From the NCBI RefSeq assembly GCF_000747095.1, contig NZ_JQGL01000035.1:31970-78475 (forward strand): a stretch of 46,506 nt of DNA, given 5' to 3'. Below the pieces are notes generated by a model, which saw only the letters and a list, made by a program, of their open reading frames with translations, made no database searches and was not told the DNA's origin. Both the position numbers and the translations under genes were made by a program. The stretch is from Sulfuricurvum sp. MLSB. Lineage in GTDB: Bacteria; Campylobacterota; Campylobacteria; Campylobacterales; Sulfurimonadaceae. Shown piece by piece: positions 23,788 through 32,195 of the stretch. How positions within the stretch are numbered: the first letter of the stretch is position 1; the number at the start of each line of letters is the position of its first letter.

Positions 23788-24432
23788 ATGATCCTTACCC
23801 TTTCGCATCAAAAAGGCGGCGTCGGGAAATCGACCGTTGCCTGGAATCTCACCGTCAATTTTTCCAAAATGATCCCGACGCGGATCGTCGATCTTGATAC
23901 CCAGCGCTCGTTGACCGTGACCAACGCACTTCGACGCGAGCAGGGGCTTGAAGCGATCGAGATGCTTCATTTCACTACGGCCGAAGAATTGGCCGAATAC
24001 GCCGCGGCCGATTCGGACGGCGTATTGACGATCATCGATTCGGGCGGATTTGACAGTGCGTTTAACCGTGTCGCGATCATCGCATCGGATTTGCTTATAA
24101 CCCCTGTCAGCGACAAACCGTTTGATCTGATGGGGTTGCAAAAATATGAAGAAATCCTCAAAAGCCTCTCGGAAATCCAAGGAGAGACGATCAAAACGCG
24201 CGTGCTGTTCAACAACATTAACCCGTCCATGAAACGGTTCGGCGAACTGGTCGACTTTATCTGTACCTCCGAGCACTTCGATCTGCTGGTCAGCGTACTG
24301 CGTCAGAGAGTCGATATGGCCCATTCGGTCGGTGAGGGAAAAAGCATCAAGGAGTACCGGGTATTCAGCCGCGCCGATCAGGAGATGGACGAATTGGTCG
24401 AGGAAATAAAAACGCTTTTAGATATTAAATAA
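23788..24432 (+). CDS. ParA/MinD-family ATPase
   Basis: A 214-residue deviant Walker ATPase. The N-terminal HQKGGVGKST carries both lysines (K9 and K14) of the deviant Walker A; RIVDLDTQRS is the A' motif and TIIDSGGFDSAFN the Walker B region. The lack of an N-terminal DNA-binding HTH makes it a small (type Ib or orphan) ParA. It is not the chromosomal parAB pair, since no ParB follows. The start has a GAAGG site in a very AT-rich region. A small basic protein gene follows after 29 bases, likely its partner. Such pairs position plasmids or protein cargos. Confidence 0.9.
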   Translation: MILTLSHQKGGVGKSTVAWNLTVNFSKMIPTRIVDLDTQRSLTVTNALRREQGLEAIEMLHFTTAEELAEYAAADSDGVLTIIDSGGFDSAFNRVAIIASDLLITPVSDKPFDLMGLQKYEEILKSLSEIQGETIKTRVLFNNINPSMKRFGELVDFICTSEHFDLLVSVLRQRVDMAHSVGEGKSIKEYRVFSRADQEMDELVEEIKTLLDIK

Positions 24433-24438
24433 ATATCT
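24420..24438. repeat. 7-base perfect inverted repeat around ParA stop codon
   Basis: AGATATT (24420-24426), spacer AAATA, AATATCT (24432-24438). It spans the ParA stop codon and precedes the start of the partner gene. Possible operator or partition-type site; AT-richness makes chance occurrence plausible. Confidence 0.4.
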
Positions 24439-24461
24439 ATAGTATATATAAAGGATATAAA

Positions 24462-24683
24462 ATGGCCAAGAAAAGTTTTTTGCAAAACATCGAAAGAGTG
24501 AAAAGCTCCGCTGCCATGAGCGAACGGGAAGAGGGACAAAAAGGGGAGAAAGGAAAGAAGAAAAAACTGATCACGATTCCGGTCGATTGGGAGAACAAAA
24601 TACGCGATTTTCACGGCGGTACCGTGAGCGCCTATATTCTGATCGCCTTGCAGGAGAGAATGCAGCGTGACGGCCTTCTGTAA
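24462..24683 (+). CDS. Small basic protein, probable partner of ParA-like ATPase
   Basis: A 73-residue protein I do not recognise as a named family. The first 40 residues are very basic and probably disordered (KKSFLQNIERVKSS, then a Lys/Glu/Gly-rich linker). The C-terminal half, from LITIPVDWENKIRDF to AYILIALQERMQRDG, has the strand followed by two helices expected for a ribbon-helix-helix DNA-binding domain. It has a clean AAAGG site. Small RHH proteins are common centromere-binding partners of type Ib ParA, which fits its position; an adaptor to a protein cargo is the alternative. Confidence 0.65.
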   Translation: MAKKSFLQNIERVKSSAAMSEREEGQKGEKGKKKKLITIPVDWENKIRDFHGGTVSAYILIALQERMQRDGLL

Positions 24684-24712
24684 AAGCCGGCACGCTGCCG
24701 GGCTTATTTGAT
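24682..24712. terminator. Bidirectional terminator between ParA operon and hsp20
   Basis: AAGCCGGCA (24684-24692), loop CGC, TGCCGGGCTT (24696-24705) with one bulged G, flanked by A-rich sequence on the left and T-rich sequence on the right. The hairpin overlaps the hsp20 stop codon. It could terminate the two convergent transcripts. Confidence 0.65.
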
Positions 24713-25132
24713 TTTGATCTCTTTGGCGGCTTTGTTCTTGCCCTCTTTTTTCGGCAGGGTTATCTCAAGAACGCCGTCTTTATTTTCGGCGTGAATGTTT
24801 TCGCTGTCGATATTTTCAGGGAGTGTGAAACTACGGGTAAAACTGCCGAAACTGCTTTCCATTTTGTAATAATCCTCTTTTTTGACCTCTTCTTTGGTCT
24901 TTCGCTCCCCTTTGAGGGTGAGGACGTTATTTTCGACTTTGACGCTGATGTCTTCTTTTTTGACACCCGGCAGATCGACATCGATGTGATACGCGAATTT
25001 CCCTTCACGGGTGTTGATCGAGGGGGTGAAGGTGGTGAAGATGTCTTTTTTCAGATCGGTTGAAAGCGCATCGCCCATGCGTTCTTCTAACGAACGCAAC
25101 TCTTTCCACGGGTCAAATCGTGTTAGCAACAT
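24704..25132 (-). CDS. Small heat-shock protein (Hsp20/alpha-crystallin)
   Basis: A 142-residue small Hsp with a short N-terminal arm (MLLTRFDPWKELRSL, typical of class A bacterial forms), an alpha-crystallin domain (about 38-130; HIDVDLPGVKKEDISVKVE, then VLTLKGER and GVLEITLPK) and a short C-terminal tail ending IKIK, an I-x-I anchor. It holds unfolding proteins in oligomers. AAAGG precedes the ATG. The upstream region has TTAGCAC on the plus strand (half of a CIRCE element) but no second half. Confidence 0.94.
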   Translation of the reverse strand: MLLTRFDPWKELRSLEERMGDALSTDLKKDIFTTFTPSINTREGKFAYHIDVDLPGVKKEDISVKVENNVLTLKGERKTKEEVKKEDYYKMESSFGSFTRSFTLPENIDSENIHAENKDGVLEITLPKKEGKNKAAKEIKIK

Positions 25133-25357
25133 GATAAAGCCTTTTCAAGAATTCACAGAAGCACACTTCCTTTTTACTCGATACACTCAGAATTCAGCTT
25201 CTGCGTCAGAAAAATTTAGCACCGACCGGATTAAAAGTCTATAAGATTTTATAATTACGATGAAGACAAGGGCGCATTATGCGCGGTATAGGGAAAGCGG
25301 AGATCGCAAGGGGCAAACGTTCTCTTCTCCCATGAGGAGAAAAGAGGCAGAAGAGAA
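25133..25357. other. Intergenic region between hsp20 and lipoprotein gene
   Basis: A 225-base gap without a gene. The hsp20-proximal half is AT-rich and must hold its minus-strand promoter (candidates near 25235-25255). The distal half has two hairpins: GCGCA-TTA-TGCGC (25272-25284) and TTCTCC-CATGA-GGAGAA (around 25322-25338), which lie behind the lipoprotein gene stop and may end its transcript. Confidence 0.5.
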
Positions 25358-25639
25358 TCAGTTATTCGGTTTTTCGAAACAAACGCTTCCGCTAGTACCG
25401 AATTTGTTTTCTGTGGTGTACTCGGAGATGTAAATCATTCTCCAGCCGTCGTATTTTTTGAAGATTCCGAGCATTTCCGAATTGCTGCGCATATCGACTT
25501 CTTCGCAGCGCGTCATCATATTCGAATTCGCATCCGATGCTCTGAGCTGGGATTGGATATTGGCAGGGGAACACGCGGTGAAAAGAGTTGCCGCAGCGGC
25601 TCCCGAGATTGCAAGGATCAACGATTTGCTTGTAGTCAT
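25358..25639 (-). CDS. Small putative lipoprotein
   Basis: A 93-residue protein with a lipoprotein signal peptide (SLILAISGAAAATLFTAC; lipobox LFTAC with the lipidated Cys near residue 23). The mature part is about 70 residues with two further cysteines (in MTRCEEV and SGSVCFE) that may form a disulfide, and an aromatic KKYDGWRMIYISEY core suggestive of a small beta domain. Family not recognised; DUF-type periplasmic small proteins of this shape are common in the phylum. GGAG lies 7 bases upstream of the ATG. Confidence 0.78.
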   Translation of the reverse strand: MTTSKSLILAISGAAAATLFTACSPANIQSQLRASDANSNMMTRCEEVDMRSNSEMLGIFKKYDGWRMIYISEYTTENKFGTSGSVCFEKPNN

Positions 25640-25811
25640 GATACTCCGATATTATAAATGAGGCGGCATTGTTTCACAGAGGGACTTTAGAGGGCCTGAA
25701 AACGGTGTTATTGCGCTTATTGTATTGGGAAAAATAGATCTGTTTGAAAACGGATTGTTGAATGCTTGTTATGAGCGTTTTATGTTTGTTGTTGGGGGAT
25801 TTTAAAAGTGG

Positions 25812-25887
25812 TGGTGGCCAATCTCGGAATCGAACCAAGGACACGCAGATTTTCAATCTACTGCTCTACCGACTGAGCTAATTGGCC
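25812..25887 (-). tRNA. tRNA-Phe (GAA)
   Basis: A 76-base tRNA on the minus strand. Acceptor stem GGCCAAT/ATTGGCC, encoded CCA, D-arm GCTC...GAGC, anticodon stem GTAGA/TCTGC around loop TTGAAAA with anticodon GAA, and T-arm with GGTTCGATTCC. A TATAAT box on the minus strand lies 18 bases before its 5' end. Confidence 0.97.
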
Positions 25888-25904
25888 ACATTTGTGAGGC
25901 CGAA

Positions 25905-25910
25905 ATTATA
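25905..25910 (-). promoter_or_regulatory. -10 box of tRNA-Phe
   Basis: Minus-strand TATAAT in the context GGCTATAAT; predicted start near 25898, about 11 bases before the mature 5' end. Confidence 0.65.
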
Positions 25911-25916
25911 GCCCGA

Positions 25917-25936
25917 TAAGCTTAAAAACAAGCTTA
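25917..25936 (-). terminator. Hairpin between murD and tRNA-Phe
   Basis: TAAGCTT (25917-25923) and AAGCTTA (25930-25936) form a perfect 7-base stem; on the minus strand the loop is GTTTTT. It lies 17 bases behind the murD stop and in front of the tRNA promoter. The lack of a trailing T-run makes it a weak terminator candidate. Confidence 0.35.
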
Positions 25937-25952
25937 AAGATAGTGAAAGGGG

Positions 25953-27161
25953 CTATTTCGCGGCGGCGGCCAATTCTTTAAAGAGGTTCCCGCGCTGCGC
26001 GTAGGACGTGAACTGATCGAGGCTTGCGGCGGCGGGAGAGAGCATTCCGATGCTGTGGCGGTTATGCTTTTGGCTGATTTCGTGCACGGCGACGTCGAGA
26101 GTGTGGCACAGTGTACAGGGAATGGCGTATTGGCGGCATAACGCTTCGAGACGCGTTGCATTTGATCCGATCGCGTAGACGGCAACGTCGTAGTTTTTGA
26201 GCGGGATGAAAAGCTCTTCGAGATCGACCCCTTTGTCATCGCCCCCCAAGATCAAATGGATGCGATGATCTTTGTAGGTGCGCAGTGCGGCCAGTGTCGC
26301 ATCGATGTTGGTCGCCTTGGAGTCGTTGATCCATAAGCGGTCTTTTGCATCGCGGAACTCTTCCTGACGGTGAGGGTCAAGGACGAACGCGTTGATTTTG
26401 TCGTAGTCGCACCGGTCATAAAGGATTTTGTCGATCCCCATCGCGATCAGGGCATCCATCAAAAACGCCCCTTTGAATTTGATGCGGCTCGTGTCGAATC
26501 CGAAATATTCGGCCAGATCGGCTTCGGTTTCGTAAATAATTTTAAACGCGTTGGTCGGTTCGTCCGCGAACATTTTGGGGAGGATGACCGCTTCGCCCTC
26601 TTTCATCATGGAGAGAGGTTTGAGTTTGGCTTTGTAATACTCTTCCATACTGCCGTGCCAGCTGACGTGGTCGGGGGTAACGGGCAGCAGCGCGTAGATG
26701 TTCGGACGGGCGACGTTCGTGTAATGCATGCTGAACGAACTGGTTTCCAATACCCAGATAGGGGCATCGGAGGACATATCGGCAAGCGGCGTACCGATAT
26801 TGCCGCCGCTGATGGCGCCTCGGTCGGCGAGAAGGTATTCGACCATTTGGGTCGTCGTCGTTTTGCCGTTGGTACCGCTGATCCAGATTGAAAACGGCAT
26901 TGTCGGGGCGAAAAAATCGTATTCGCTGATGAGGTGTTTGGATTGCCGTATCAACGGATGGTACGGAGGAAATCCCGGAGAGGGGATCTCGTGGGTGAAG
27001 AGGGACGTATCGAATTCGCTGACCGGTTTGAGGATGTTTCCCTCGTCGTCGGTGGAGGCTTCGGTGATTTTGTCATCGAAAAAAGTACAGGGGCCGAAGG
27101 CTTTGGCGATGGCCCGGGTGGTTTTCCCGTAGCCGAAACAGGCGATATTTTGTTGTTGCAT
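25953..27161 (-). CDS. murD: UDP-N-acetylmuramoylalanine--D-glutamate ligase
   Basis: A 402-residue Mur ligase adding D-Glu to UDP-MurNAc-L-Ala in the cytoplasm. The N-terminal nucleotide-binding domain starts with NIACFGYGKTTRAIAK, the central domain has the P-loop SGTNGKTTTTQ and NIGTPLADM, and the C-terminal domain has LDPHRQEEF, NDSKATNIDATLAAL and LGGDDKGVDLEEL, all MurD-typical. It is shorter than the roughly 440 residues of E. coli, as usual in Campylobacterota. It follows mraY by 12 bases on the same strand, an operon for lipid I precursor synthesis. Confidence 0.96.
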   Translation of the reverse strand: MQQQNIACFGYGKTTRAIAKAFGPCTFFDDKITEASTDDEGNILKPVSEFDTSLFTHEIPSPGFPPYHPLIRQSKHLISEYDFFAPTMPFSIWISGTNGKTTTTQMVEYLLADRGAISGGNIGTPLADMSSDAPIWVLETSSFSMHYTNVARPNIYALLPVTPDHVSWHGSMEEYYKAKLKPLSMMKEGEAVILPKMFADEPTNAFKIIYETEADLAEYFGFDTSRIKFKGAFLMDALIAMGIDKILYDRCDYDKINAFVLDPHRQEEFRDAKDRLWINDSKATNIDATLAALRTYKDHRIHLILGGDDKGVDLEELFIPLKNYDVAVYAIGSNATRLEALCRQYAIPCTLCHTLDVAVHEISQKHNRHSIGMLSPAAASLDQFTSYAQRGNLFKELAAAAK

Positions 27162-27173
27162 GGCGGTATTCTT

Positions 27174-28235
27174 TTAGCGGATTTTGAGGGTGATAAGGGC
27201 GAGGATATTCGACAACAGCGAAATGATCCAGAAGCGGACGATAATCTTGTTTTCGGCCCACTGCTTCATCTCGAAATGGTGATGGATGGGTGCCATCAAA
27301 AAGACCCGTTTTTTACGGAGTTTGTAACTGCCGACCTGCAAGATGACCGATACCGTTTCGATAACGAAAATAAGCCCGATAAGGATCAAAAGGATTTCGC
27401 TTTTGCTGATGATGGCCATATAGGCGATGAACGCCCCGAGGGTGAGCGAACCGCTGTCTCCCATAAACACCTGTGCAGGGTGGCAGTTGAACCACAAGAA
27501 ACCGACCAGCGAACCGATCAGCGCTGCGGCGATGATGACCACTTCCCCGGCGGGAATTTTCGGCATCAACAGGTAATGGGCGAGAGCGGCGTTTCCGACG
27601 ATGTAGACGATGACGCTCAGTGAGAGAAGGGCGAAGATAGAAGGGACGGTAGCCAGCCCGTCAAGGCCGTCGGTAAGGTTGACGGCGTTGGAGGTAGCGA
27701 TGATGACGAGAACCCAGAACGCGACGCTGAACCATCCCATGTCAAAAAGGCTTGATTTGATAAACGGGACGTAAAAACCGGTATCGAGTTTGGCGTAATA
27801 GATCAAAAACACTCCGATCGCCAGACCGAAAACAAGCTGAAGCGCCATTTTGGCACGGGCCGAGAGGCCGGAAAGATTGTGGCCGCCGCGGATTTTTCCC
27901 CAGTCGTCGGTGAACCCGATATAAGCGTAAAAAACGAGGGTCAGCAGTCCGCCGATAACAAAAGGATTCAGGATGTTGACGGTGAGCAATGACGCGATGA
28001 TCGTCGACGTGACGAAGACGATTCCCCCCATTGTCGGCGTTTTGGCTTTGCCCTGATGGGCGCTGACGTATTCGTTGATCGGCTGAACACGGGCGGAGCG
28101 TTGAGCCCATGCGATAAATCGCGGCATTAAAAAGAGGGTAAGAAACAAACCGATGAAAAAAGCGACGCCCGCACGGACGGTGATGTACTGAAACAGATTG
28201 ATCCCGAGGGTTTGATAAAACCAATATAACATCAA
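27174..28235 (-). CDS. mraY: Phospho-N-acetylmuramoyl-pentapeptide transferase
   Basis: A 353-residue polytopic membrane enzyme, about ten helices, transferring phospho-MurNAc-pentapeptide to undecaprenyl phosphate to form lipid I. Family marks are TPTMGG near residue 70, a DDxxK-type site (FTDDWGKI), [20 protein letters not shown] and the late [10 protein letters not shown]. First gene of the mraY-murD operon, divergent from gpmI across a 67-to-88 base promoter region that has a nearly symmetrical TATAAT/ATTATA segment. Confidence 0.97.
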   Translation of the reverse strand: MMLYWFYQTLGINLFQYITVRAGVAFFIGLFLTLFLMPRFIAWAQRSARVQPINEYVSAHQGKAKTPTMGGIVFVTSTIIASLLTVNILNPFVIGGLLTLVFYAYIGFTDDWGKIRGGHNLSGLSARAKMALQLVFGLAIGVFLIYYAKLDTGFYVPFIKSSLFDMGWFSVAFWVLVIIATSNAVNLTDGLDGLATVPSIFALLSLSVIVYIVGNAALAHYLLMPKIPAGEVVIIAAALIGSLVGFLWFNCHPAQVFMGDSGSLTLGAFIAYMAIISKSEILLILIGLIFVIETVSVILQVGSYKLRKKRVFLMAPIHHHFEMKQWAENKIIVRFWIISLLSNILALITLKIR

Positions 28236-28285
28236 TTAACTCTTTGTGATTAAATTTCAAAAGCAATGCAAAAGTGACATTTTAA

Positions 28286-28291
28286 TATAAT
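28286..28291 (+). promoter_or_regulatory. -10 box of gpmI
   Basis: TATAAT with predicted start near 28298; the leader of about 25 bases contains a strong AAGGAGG site (28313-28319) that fixes the TTG start of gpmI at 28324. Confidence 0.65.
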
Positions 28292-28323
28292 CCCCCCAAA
28301 GTTTGATTAATCAAGGAGGCAAC

Positions 28324-29799
28324 TTGAGCAAAAAAACCGTTTTGGTCATTACCGACGGGATCGGGTACTCGCCCAAACGCGACTACAATGCGTTTCATGC
28401 GGCCAAAAAACCGACGTATGAGCGGTTGTTTTCCGAAGTGCCTCATTCGCTGATCGATACGTTCGGTTTGAGCGTCGGATTGCCCGAGGGGCAGATGGGA
28501 AACTCCGAAGTAGGCCATATGAGCATCGGAAGCGGCCGTGTTTTGTATCAGGATCTGGTCAAAATCTCTTTGGCGCTTCAGGAAGGAAGCTTTGAGAAGA
28601 ATCCGGTATTTTCGGGCTTGTTGAAAACGAGCAAGCGCCTTCATCTGATCGGATTGATGAGTGATGGCGGTGTGCATTCGCACATCGATCATATCATGGG
28701 AGTTGCCGAGATTGCCGCCGAAGAGGGCAAAGAAGTCTGGCTGCACCTGATTACCGACGGGCGCGATGTCGCTCCGACCTCTGCGAAGCTTTTTTTGCAC
28801 AACGTGACCGCCTACGCGCACAACAACATCAAAATCGGTTCGCTGGGCGGCCGTTTTTTTGCGATGGACCGCGATAACCGATGGGACCGTGTCGAAAAAG
28901 GGTACGACGCGATGGTGCGCGCAACGCCCTCAAGCGAGCAAAGCGTGGCCGATTACATCGAGAATGCCTATGCAGCCGGAGAGACCGACGAATTCATCAC
29001 TCCGACGGCTTTTGAGGGGTATGAAGGGTTTAAAGACGGCGATGCGGTGTTGATGCTCAACTTCCGCAGCGACCGGATGCGCGAAATCACCGCAGCGATC
29101 GGCGATCCTGAATTTTCGGGATTCAAGCATGAATTTATTCCGACTCATCTGGCAACGATGACGCAGTACGATAAAAACTTCCCCTATCCCGTCCTTTTTC
29201 CGAAAGAGGCTCCGGCGAACGTTTTGGCCGAAGTGATCAGCCGCCAAGGGCTACGCCAGCTGCACACCGCTGAAACGGAAAAATACGCCCACGTCACCTT
29301 TTTCTTCAACGGCGGGGTGGAAGAGCCGTATGAAAACGAGACACGGGTACTGATCCCGAGTCCCCAGGTCAAAACGTACGATATGCAGCCGCAGATGAGC
29401 GCCCCCGAAGTGGGAGACGTTGTCGTCAAGGCGATGGACGAGGGATACGATTTCGTCGTCGTCAACTTCGCCAACGGCGATATGGTTGGCCACACGGGTA
29501 ATTTTGACGCGGCGATCAAGGGGGTCGAAGCGGTAGACGGGCAGCTGGGCCGTATTGTCGAGGCTGCCAATCGCAACGATTACGCCCTCGTCATCACGTC
29601 CGATCACGGCAACTGCGAAGAGATGCGTGACGATGCAGGCAACATGCTGACAAACCATACTGTCGGCAAGGTTTGGTGTTTTGTGATGGCGGAGGGAGTT
29701 TCCCACGTTCATCCCGGCGCTCTGAACAATGTAGCGCCTACGATTTTGAAGCTGATGGGGCTCGATATCCCCGCAGAGATGGATTCACCACTTATTTAA
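28324..29799 (+). CDS. gpmI: 2,3-bisphosphoglycerate-independent phosphoglycerate mutase
   Basis: A 491-residue metal-dependent mutase interconverting 3- and 2-phosphoglycerate in glycolysis/gluconeogenesis. The first metal-binding Asp is in VLVITDGIG (D11), the catalytic Ser is S61 in GQMGNSEVGH, HIDHI, TDGRDVAP, FRSDRMRE and the C-terminal TSDHGNCE complete the two metal sites. The start is TTG at 28324, 5 bases after a perfect AAGGAGG; another TTG at 28303 lies before that site. fabG follows after 14 bases, so they may be cotranscribed. Confidence 0.96.
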   Translation: MSKKTVLVITDGIGYSPKRDYNAFHAAKKPTYERLFSEVPHSLIDTFGLSVGLPEGQMGNSEVGHMSIGSGRVLYQDLVKISLALQEGSFEKNPVFSGLLKTSKRLHLIGLMSDGGVHSHIDHIMGVAEIAAEEGKEVWLHLITDGRDVAPTSAKLFLHNVTAYAHNNIKIGSLGGRFFAMDRDNRWDRVEKGYDAMVRATPSSEQSVADYIENAYAAGETDEFITPTAFEGYEGFKDGDAVLMLNFRSDRMREITAAIGDPEFSGFKHEFIPTHLATMTQYDKNFPYPVLFPKEAPANVLAEVISRQGLRQLHTAETEKYAHVTFFFNGGVEEPYENETRVLIPSPQVKTYDMQPQMSAPEVGDVVVKAMDEGYDFVVVNFANGDMVGHTGNFDAAIKGVEAVDGQLGRIVEAANRNDYALVITSDHGNCEEMRDDAGNMLTNHTVGKVWCFVMAEGVSHVHPGALNNVAPTILKLMGLDIPAEMDSPLI

Positions 29800-29813
29800 C
29801 ATAAAGGATAATA

Positions 29814-30557
29814 ATGAAGTTTAGCGGTAAAAATGTATTGGTAACGGGTTCGAGCCGGGGAATCGGAGCGGAAGTGGCAAAAGTGCTGGCAGGCTACGGC
29901 CTCAAGGTATGGATCAACTACCGTAGCGGCGCGGCGGCGGCTGATGCGGTCAAAGCGGCAATCGAAGCCGAAGGCGGAACGGCAGCGGTCATCGGGTTTG
30001 ACGTAGCGGACGAAGCGGCGTTTGTGGATGCGATCAAAACGATCGTGGATGCTGACGGCGAACTGTCGTATCTGGTTAACAACGCGGGGATCACGAACGA
30101 CAAACTTGCACTTCGGATGAAAGTCGAAGAGTTTACCGGAGTGCTTGATGCGAACCTCACTTCGGCATTTATCGGATGCCGCGAAGCGATGAAAGCGATG
30201 CGCAAACAAAAATTCGGTGCCGTCGTTAACATGGCGTCCATCGTCGGAGAGAGCGGCAACGCCGGACAAACAAACTATGCCGCCTCCAAAGGGGGGATGA
30301 TCGCCATGACGAAGAGTTTCGCGATCGAAGCGGCGACGAGCGGTATCCGCTACAACACGGTAACACCGGGGTTCATCGCGACCGATATGACCGATGAACT
30401 CAAAGACGAAGTCAAGGCAACCTTTACCTCCAAAATCCCGATGGCCCGTTTCGGAGAGGCCAAAGAGGTTGCGGAAGCGACGGCCTTTTTACTGAGCGAT
30501 CATGCCAGCTACATCACCGGAGAGACGCTGAAAGTAAACGGCGGGATGCTGATGTAA
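29814..30557 (+). CDS. fabG: 3-oxoacyl-[acyl-carrier-protein] reductase
   Basis: A 247-residue short-chain dehydrogenase. The NADPH-binding VLVTGSSRGIG is at residues 8-18, NNAGIT near 89-94, and the catalytic triad is S142, Y155 and K159 (YAASK). It reduces 3-oxoacyl-ACP in fatty-acid elongation. It is followed by acpP, fabF and accA, confirming the FabG role among many SDR paralogues. AAAGGA precedes the ATG. Confidence 0.95.
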   Translation: MKFSGKNVLVTGSSRGIGAEVAKVLAGYGLKVWINYRSGAAAADAVKAAIEAEGGTAAVIGFDVADEAAFVDAIKTIVDADGELSYLVNNAGITNDKLALRMKVEEFTGVLDANLTSAFIGCREAMKAMRKQKFGAVVNMASIVGESGNAGQTNYAASKGGMIAMTKSFAIEAATSGIRYNTVTPGFIATDMTDELKDEVKATFTSKIPMARFGEAKEVAEATAFLLSDHASYITGETLKVNGGMLM

Positions 30558-30582
30558 GGGAGGGGATTTCCCCTCTTAAGTT
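30556..30582 (+). terminator. Hairpin after fabG
   Basis: GAGGGG (30560-30565), ATTT loop, CCCCTC (30570-30575), then TTAAGTTAAAT. The T-run is weak, so this may be a partial terminator before the acpP promoter. Confidence 0.45.
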
Positions 30583-30590
30583 AAATATGC

Positions 30591-30596
30591 TATAAT
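30591..30596 (+). promoter_or_regulatory. Extended -10 box of acpP
   Basis: TGCTATAAT with a predicted start near 30603, about 27 bases before the acpP ATG. A strong separate promoter fits the high demand for acyl carrier protein. Confidence 0.7.
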
Positions 30597-30629
30597 TATG
30601 CGATTTTATTCATTAGAACAGGAGCTATT

Positions 30630-30860
30630 ATGGCACTTTTGGACGATATTAAAGAAGTAGTGGTTGAGCAATTGAGCGTAAACCCGGACGAAGTTAAAGA
30701 GGATTCTAAATTCGTTGAAGATCTCGGCGCTGACAGCCTTGATGTTGTGGAATTGGTAATGGCTCTTGAAGAGAAATTCGATATCGAAATTCCTGACGAC
30801 GAAGCAGAAAAAATCCAAACCGTTCAAGATGTAATCAACTACATCGAAAGCAAAAACTAA
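30630..30860 (+). CDS. acpP: Acyl carrier protein
   Basis: A 76-residue acidic four-helix protein. The phosphopantetheine attachment Ser is S36 in [16 protein letters not shown], written in full family form. It carries growing acyl chains in fatty-acid and lipid A synthesis. AGGAG precedes the ATG. Flanked by fabG and fabF as in most bacteria. Confidence 0.98.
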   Translation: MALLDDIKEVVVEQLSVNPDEVKEDSKFVEDLGADSLDVVELVMALEEKFDIEIPDDEAEKIQTVQDVINYIESKN

Positions 30861-30903
30861 AAAATATTATCGAGGCGTATGCCTTGATAAAACCTATTTA
30901 TAT

Positions 30904-30947
30904 ATGGTCTAAGAGATTGGCTCAACGGAGCTAAAGTTTCAGACCAT
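30904..30947 (+). promoter_or_regulatory. Structured leader RNA element upstream of fabF
   Basis: ATGGTCT (30904-30910) pairs exactly with AGACCAT (30941-30947); inside, TTGGCTC (30917-30923) pairs with GAGCTAA (30928-30934) around an AACG loop. This makes a two-tier stem-loop ending 9 bases before the AGGAGA site of fabF. An additional small hairpin AGGC-GTAT-GCCT lies closer to the acpP stop (about 30873-30884). Confidence 0.55.
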
Positions 30948-30965
30948 CCATCATCAGGAGAGAAT

Positions 30966-32183
30966 GTGAGAAGAGTAGTAGTAACCGGAATGGGTATGAT
31001 CAATGCGGTTGGTCATGACAAAGAGAGCTCCTTTAAAGCGATTTGCGAAGGTGAGTGCGGTATTGATATGATTACCATTTTTGACGCTTCGAATCATGGC
31101 GCTCAGATTGCCGGTGAAGTCAAAGGTTTCGATCCTGAGACGGTAATGGATCCAAAAGAGGTCAAAAAAGCGGACCGTTTTATCCAACTCGGACTCAAAG
31201 CGGCTCAGGAAGCGATGGCCGATGCCAACTTTCCCGAAGGATTTGACAAAGAGCGTTTCGGGATCGATGCGGCATCCGGTATCGGCGGACTTCCTTCAAT
31301 CGAACGCAATTCAATCATCCTTGAAACAAAAGGCCCAAGACGTATTTCTCCGTTCTTCATCCCGGGAGCATTGGTCAACATGCTCGGAGGTTTCGTCACG
31401 ATCGAACACGGTCTGCAAGGACCTAACCTTTCGGCAGTAACGGCATGTGCAGCAGGAACGCACGCGGTCAGCGAAGCGGCGAAAACCATCATGATCGGCG
31501 GAGCGGATCAAATGCTGGTTGTTGCGGCGGAATCGGCGATCACCGGCGTCGGAATCGGCGGGTTTGCCTCGATGAAAGCGCTCAGTACGCGCAATGACGA
31601 TCCGAAACACGCCTCACGTCCGTTTGATGCGGAGCGTGACGGTTTCGTTATGGGTGAAGGGGCGGCAGCCCTCGTCCTCGAAGAATACGAGAGTGCCGTA
31701 GCGCGCGGTGCCCGCATTTATGCGGAAGTCATCGGATTCGGCGAAAGCGGCGACGCGAACCACATTACGACGCCAAGTCTGGAAGGGCCTCTTCGCGCAA
31801 TGAAAGCGGCGCTTAACATGGCGGGCAACCCTAAAGTCGATTACGTTAATGCGCACGGAACAAGTACGCCGACCAACGACAAAAACGAAACGGCGGCATT
31901 GAAAATCGCTTTCGGCGGCAAAGAAAACTGTCCTCCGGTGAGCTCCACCAAAGGGCAAACGGGTCACTGCCTCGGCGCCGCCGGCGGTATTGAAGCGGTT
32001 ATCAGCATCATGGCAATGCGCGACGGTATCATTCCTCCGACGATCAACTACGTCAATCCGGACGAAAACTGCGATCTGGACATCGTGCCTAATGTCGCGC
32101 GCAAAGCGGACCTCAATATTGTTATGAGCAATTCATTCGGATTTGGCGGTACCAACGGGGTCGTCATTTTCAAAAAAATATAA
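30966..32183 (+). CDS. fabF: 3-oxoacyl-ACP synthase II (KAS II)
   Basis: A 405-residue condensing enzyme. The catalytic Cys is C161 in VTACAAGTHA, the two histidines H297 (NAHGTSTPTND) and H334 (GQTGHCLGAAG). It extends acyl-ACP with malonyl-ACP. The start is GTG at 30966 behind an AGGAGA site; an ATG two bases earlier would give ATG-TGA and end at once. The 105-base gap after acpP contains a structured leader. accA follows after 12 bases. Confidence 0.97.
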   Translation: MRRVVVTGMGMINAVGHDKESSFKAICEGECGIDMITIFDASNHGAQIAGEVKGFDPETVMDPKEVKKADRFIQLGLKAAQEAMADANFPEGFDKERFGIDAASGIGGLPSIERNSIILETKGPRRISPFFIPGALVNMLGGFVTIEHGLQGPNLSAVTACAAGTHAVSEAAKTIMIGGADQMLVVAAESAITGVGIGGFASMKALSTRNDDPKHASRPFDAERDGFVMGEGAAALVLEEYESAVARGARIYAEVIGFGESGDANHITTPSLEGPLRAMKAALNMAGNPKVDYVNAHGTSTPTNDKNETAALKIAFGGKENCPPVSSTKGQTGHCLGAAGGIEAVISIMAMRDGIIPPTINYVNPDENCDLDIVPNVARKADLNIVMSNSFGFGGTNGVVIFKKI

Positions 32184-32195
32184 GAGGGCAAGCCG

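Noticed and set aside
25072-25150. RNA thermometer in the hsp20 leader
   Set aside because: I could not find a convincing complementary U-rich partner for the AAAGG site.
25210-25230. CIRCE-like heat-shock operator before hsp20
   Set aside because: Only a half-site resembling TTAGCAC is present; the inverted second half with 9-base spacing is missing.
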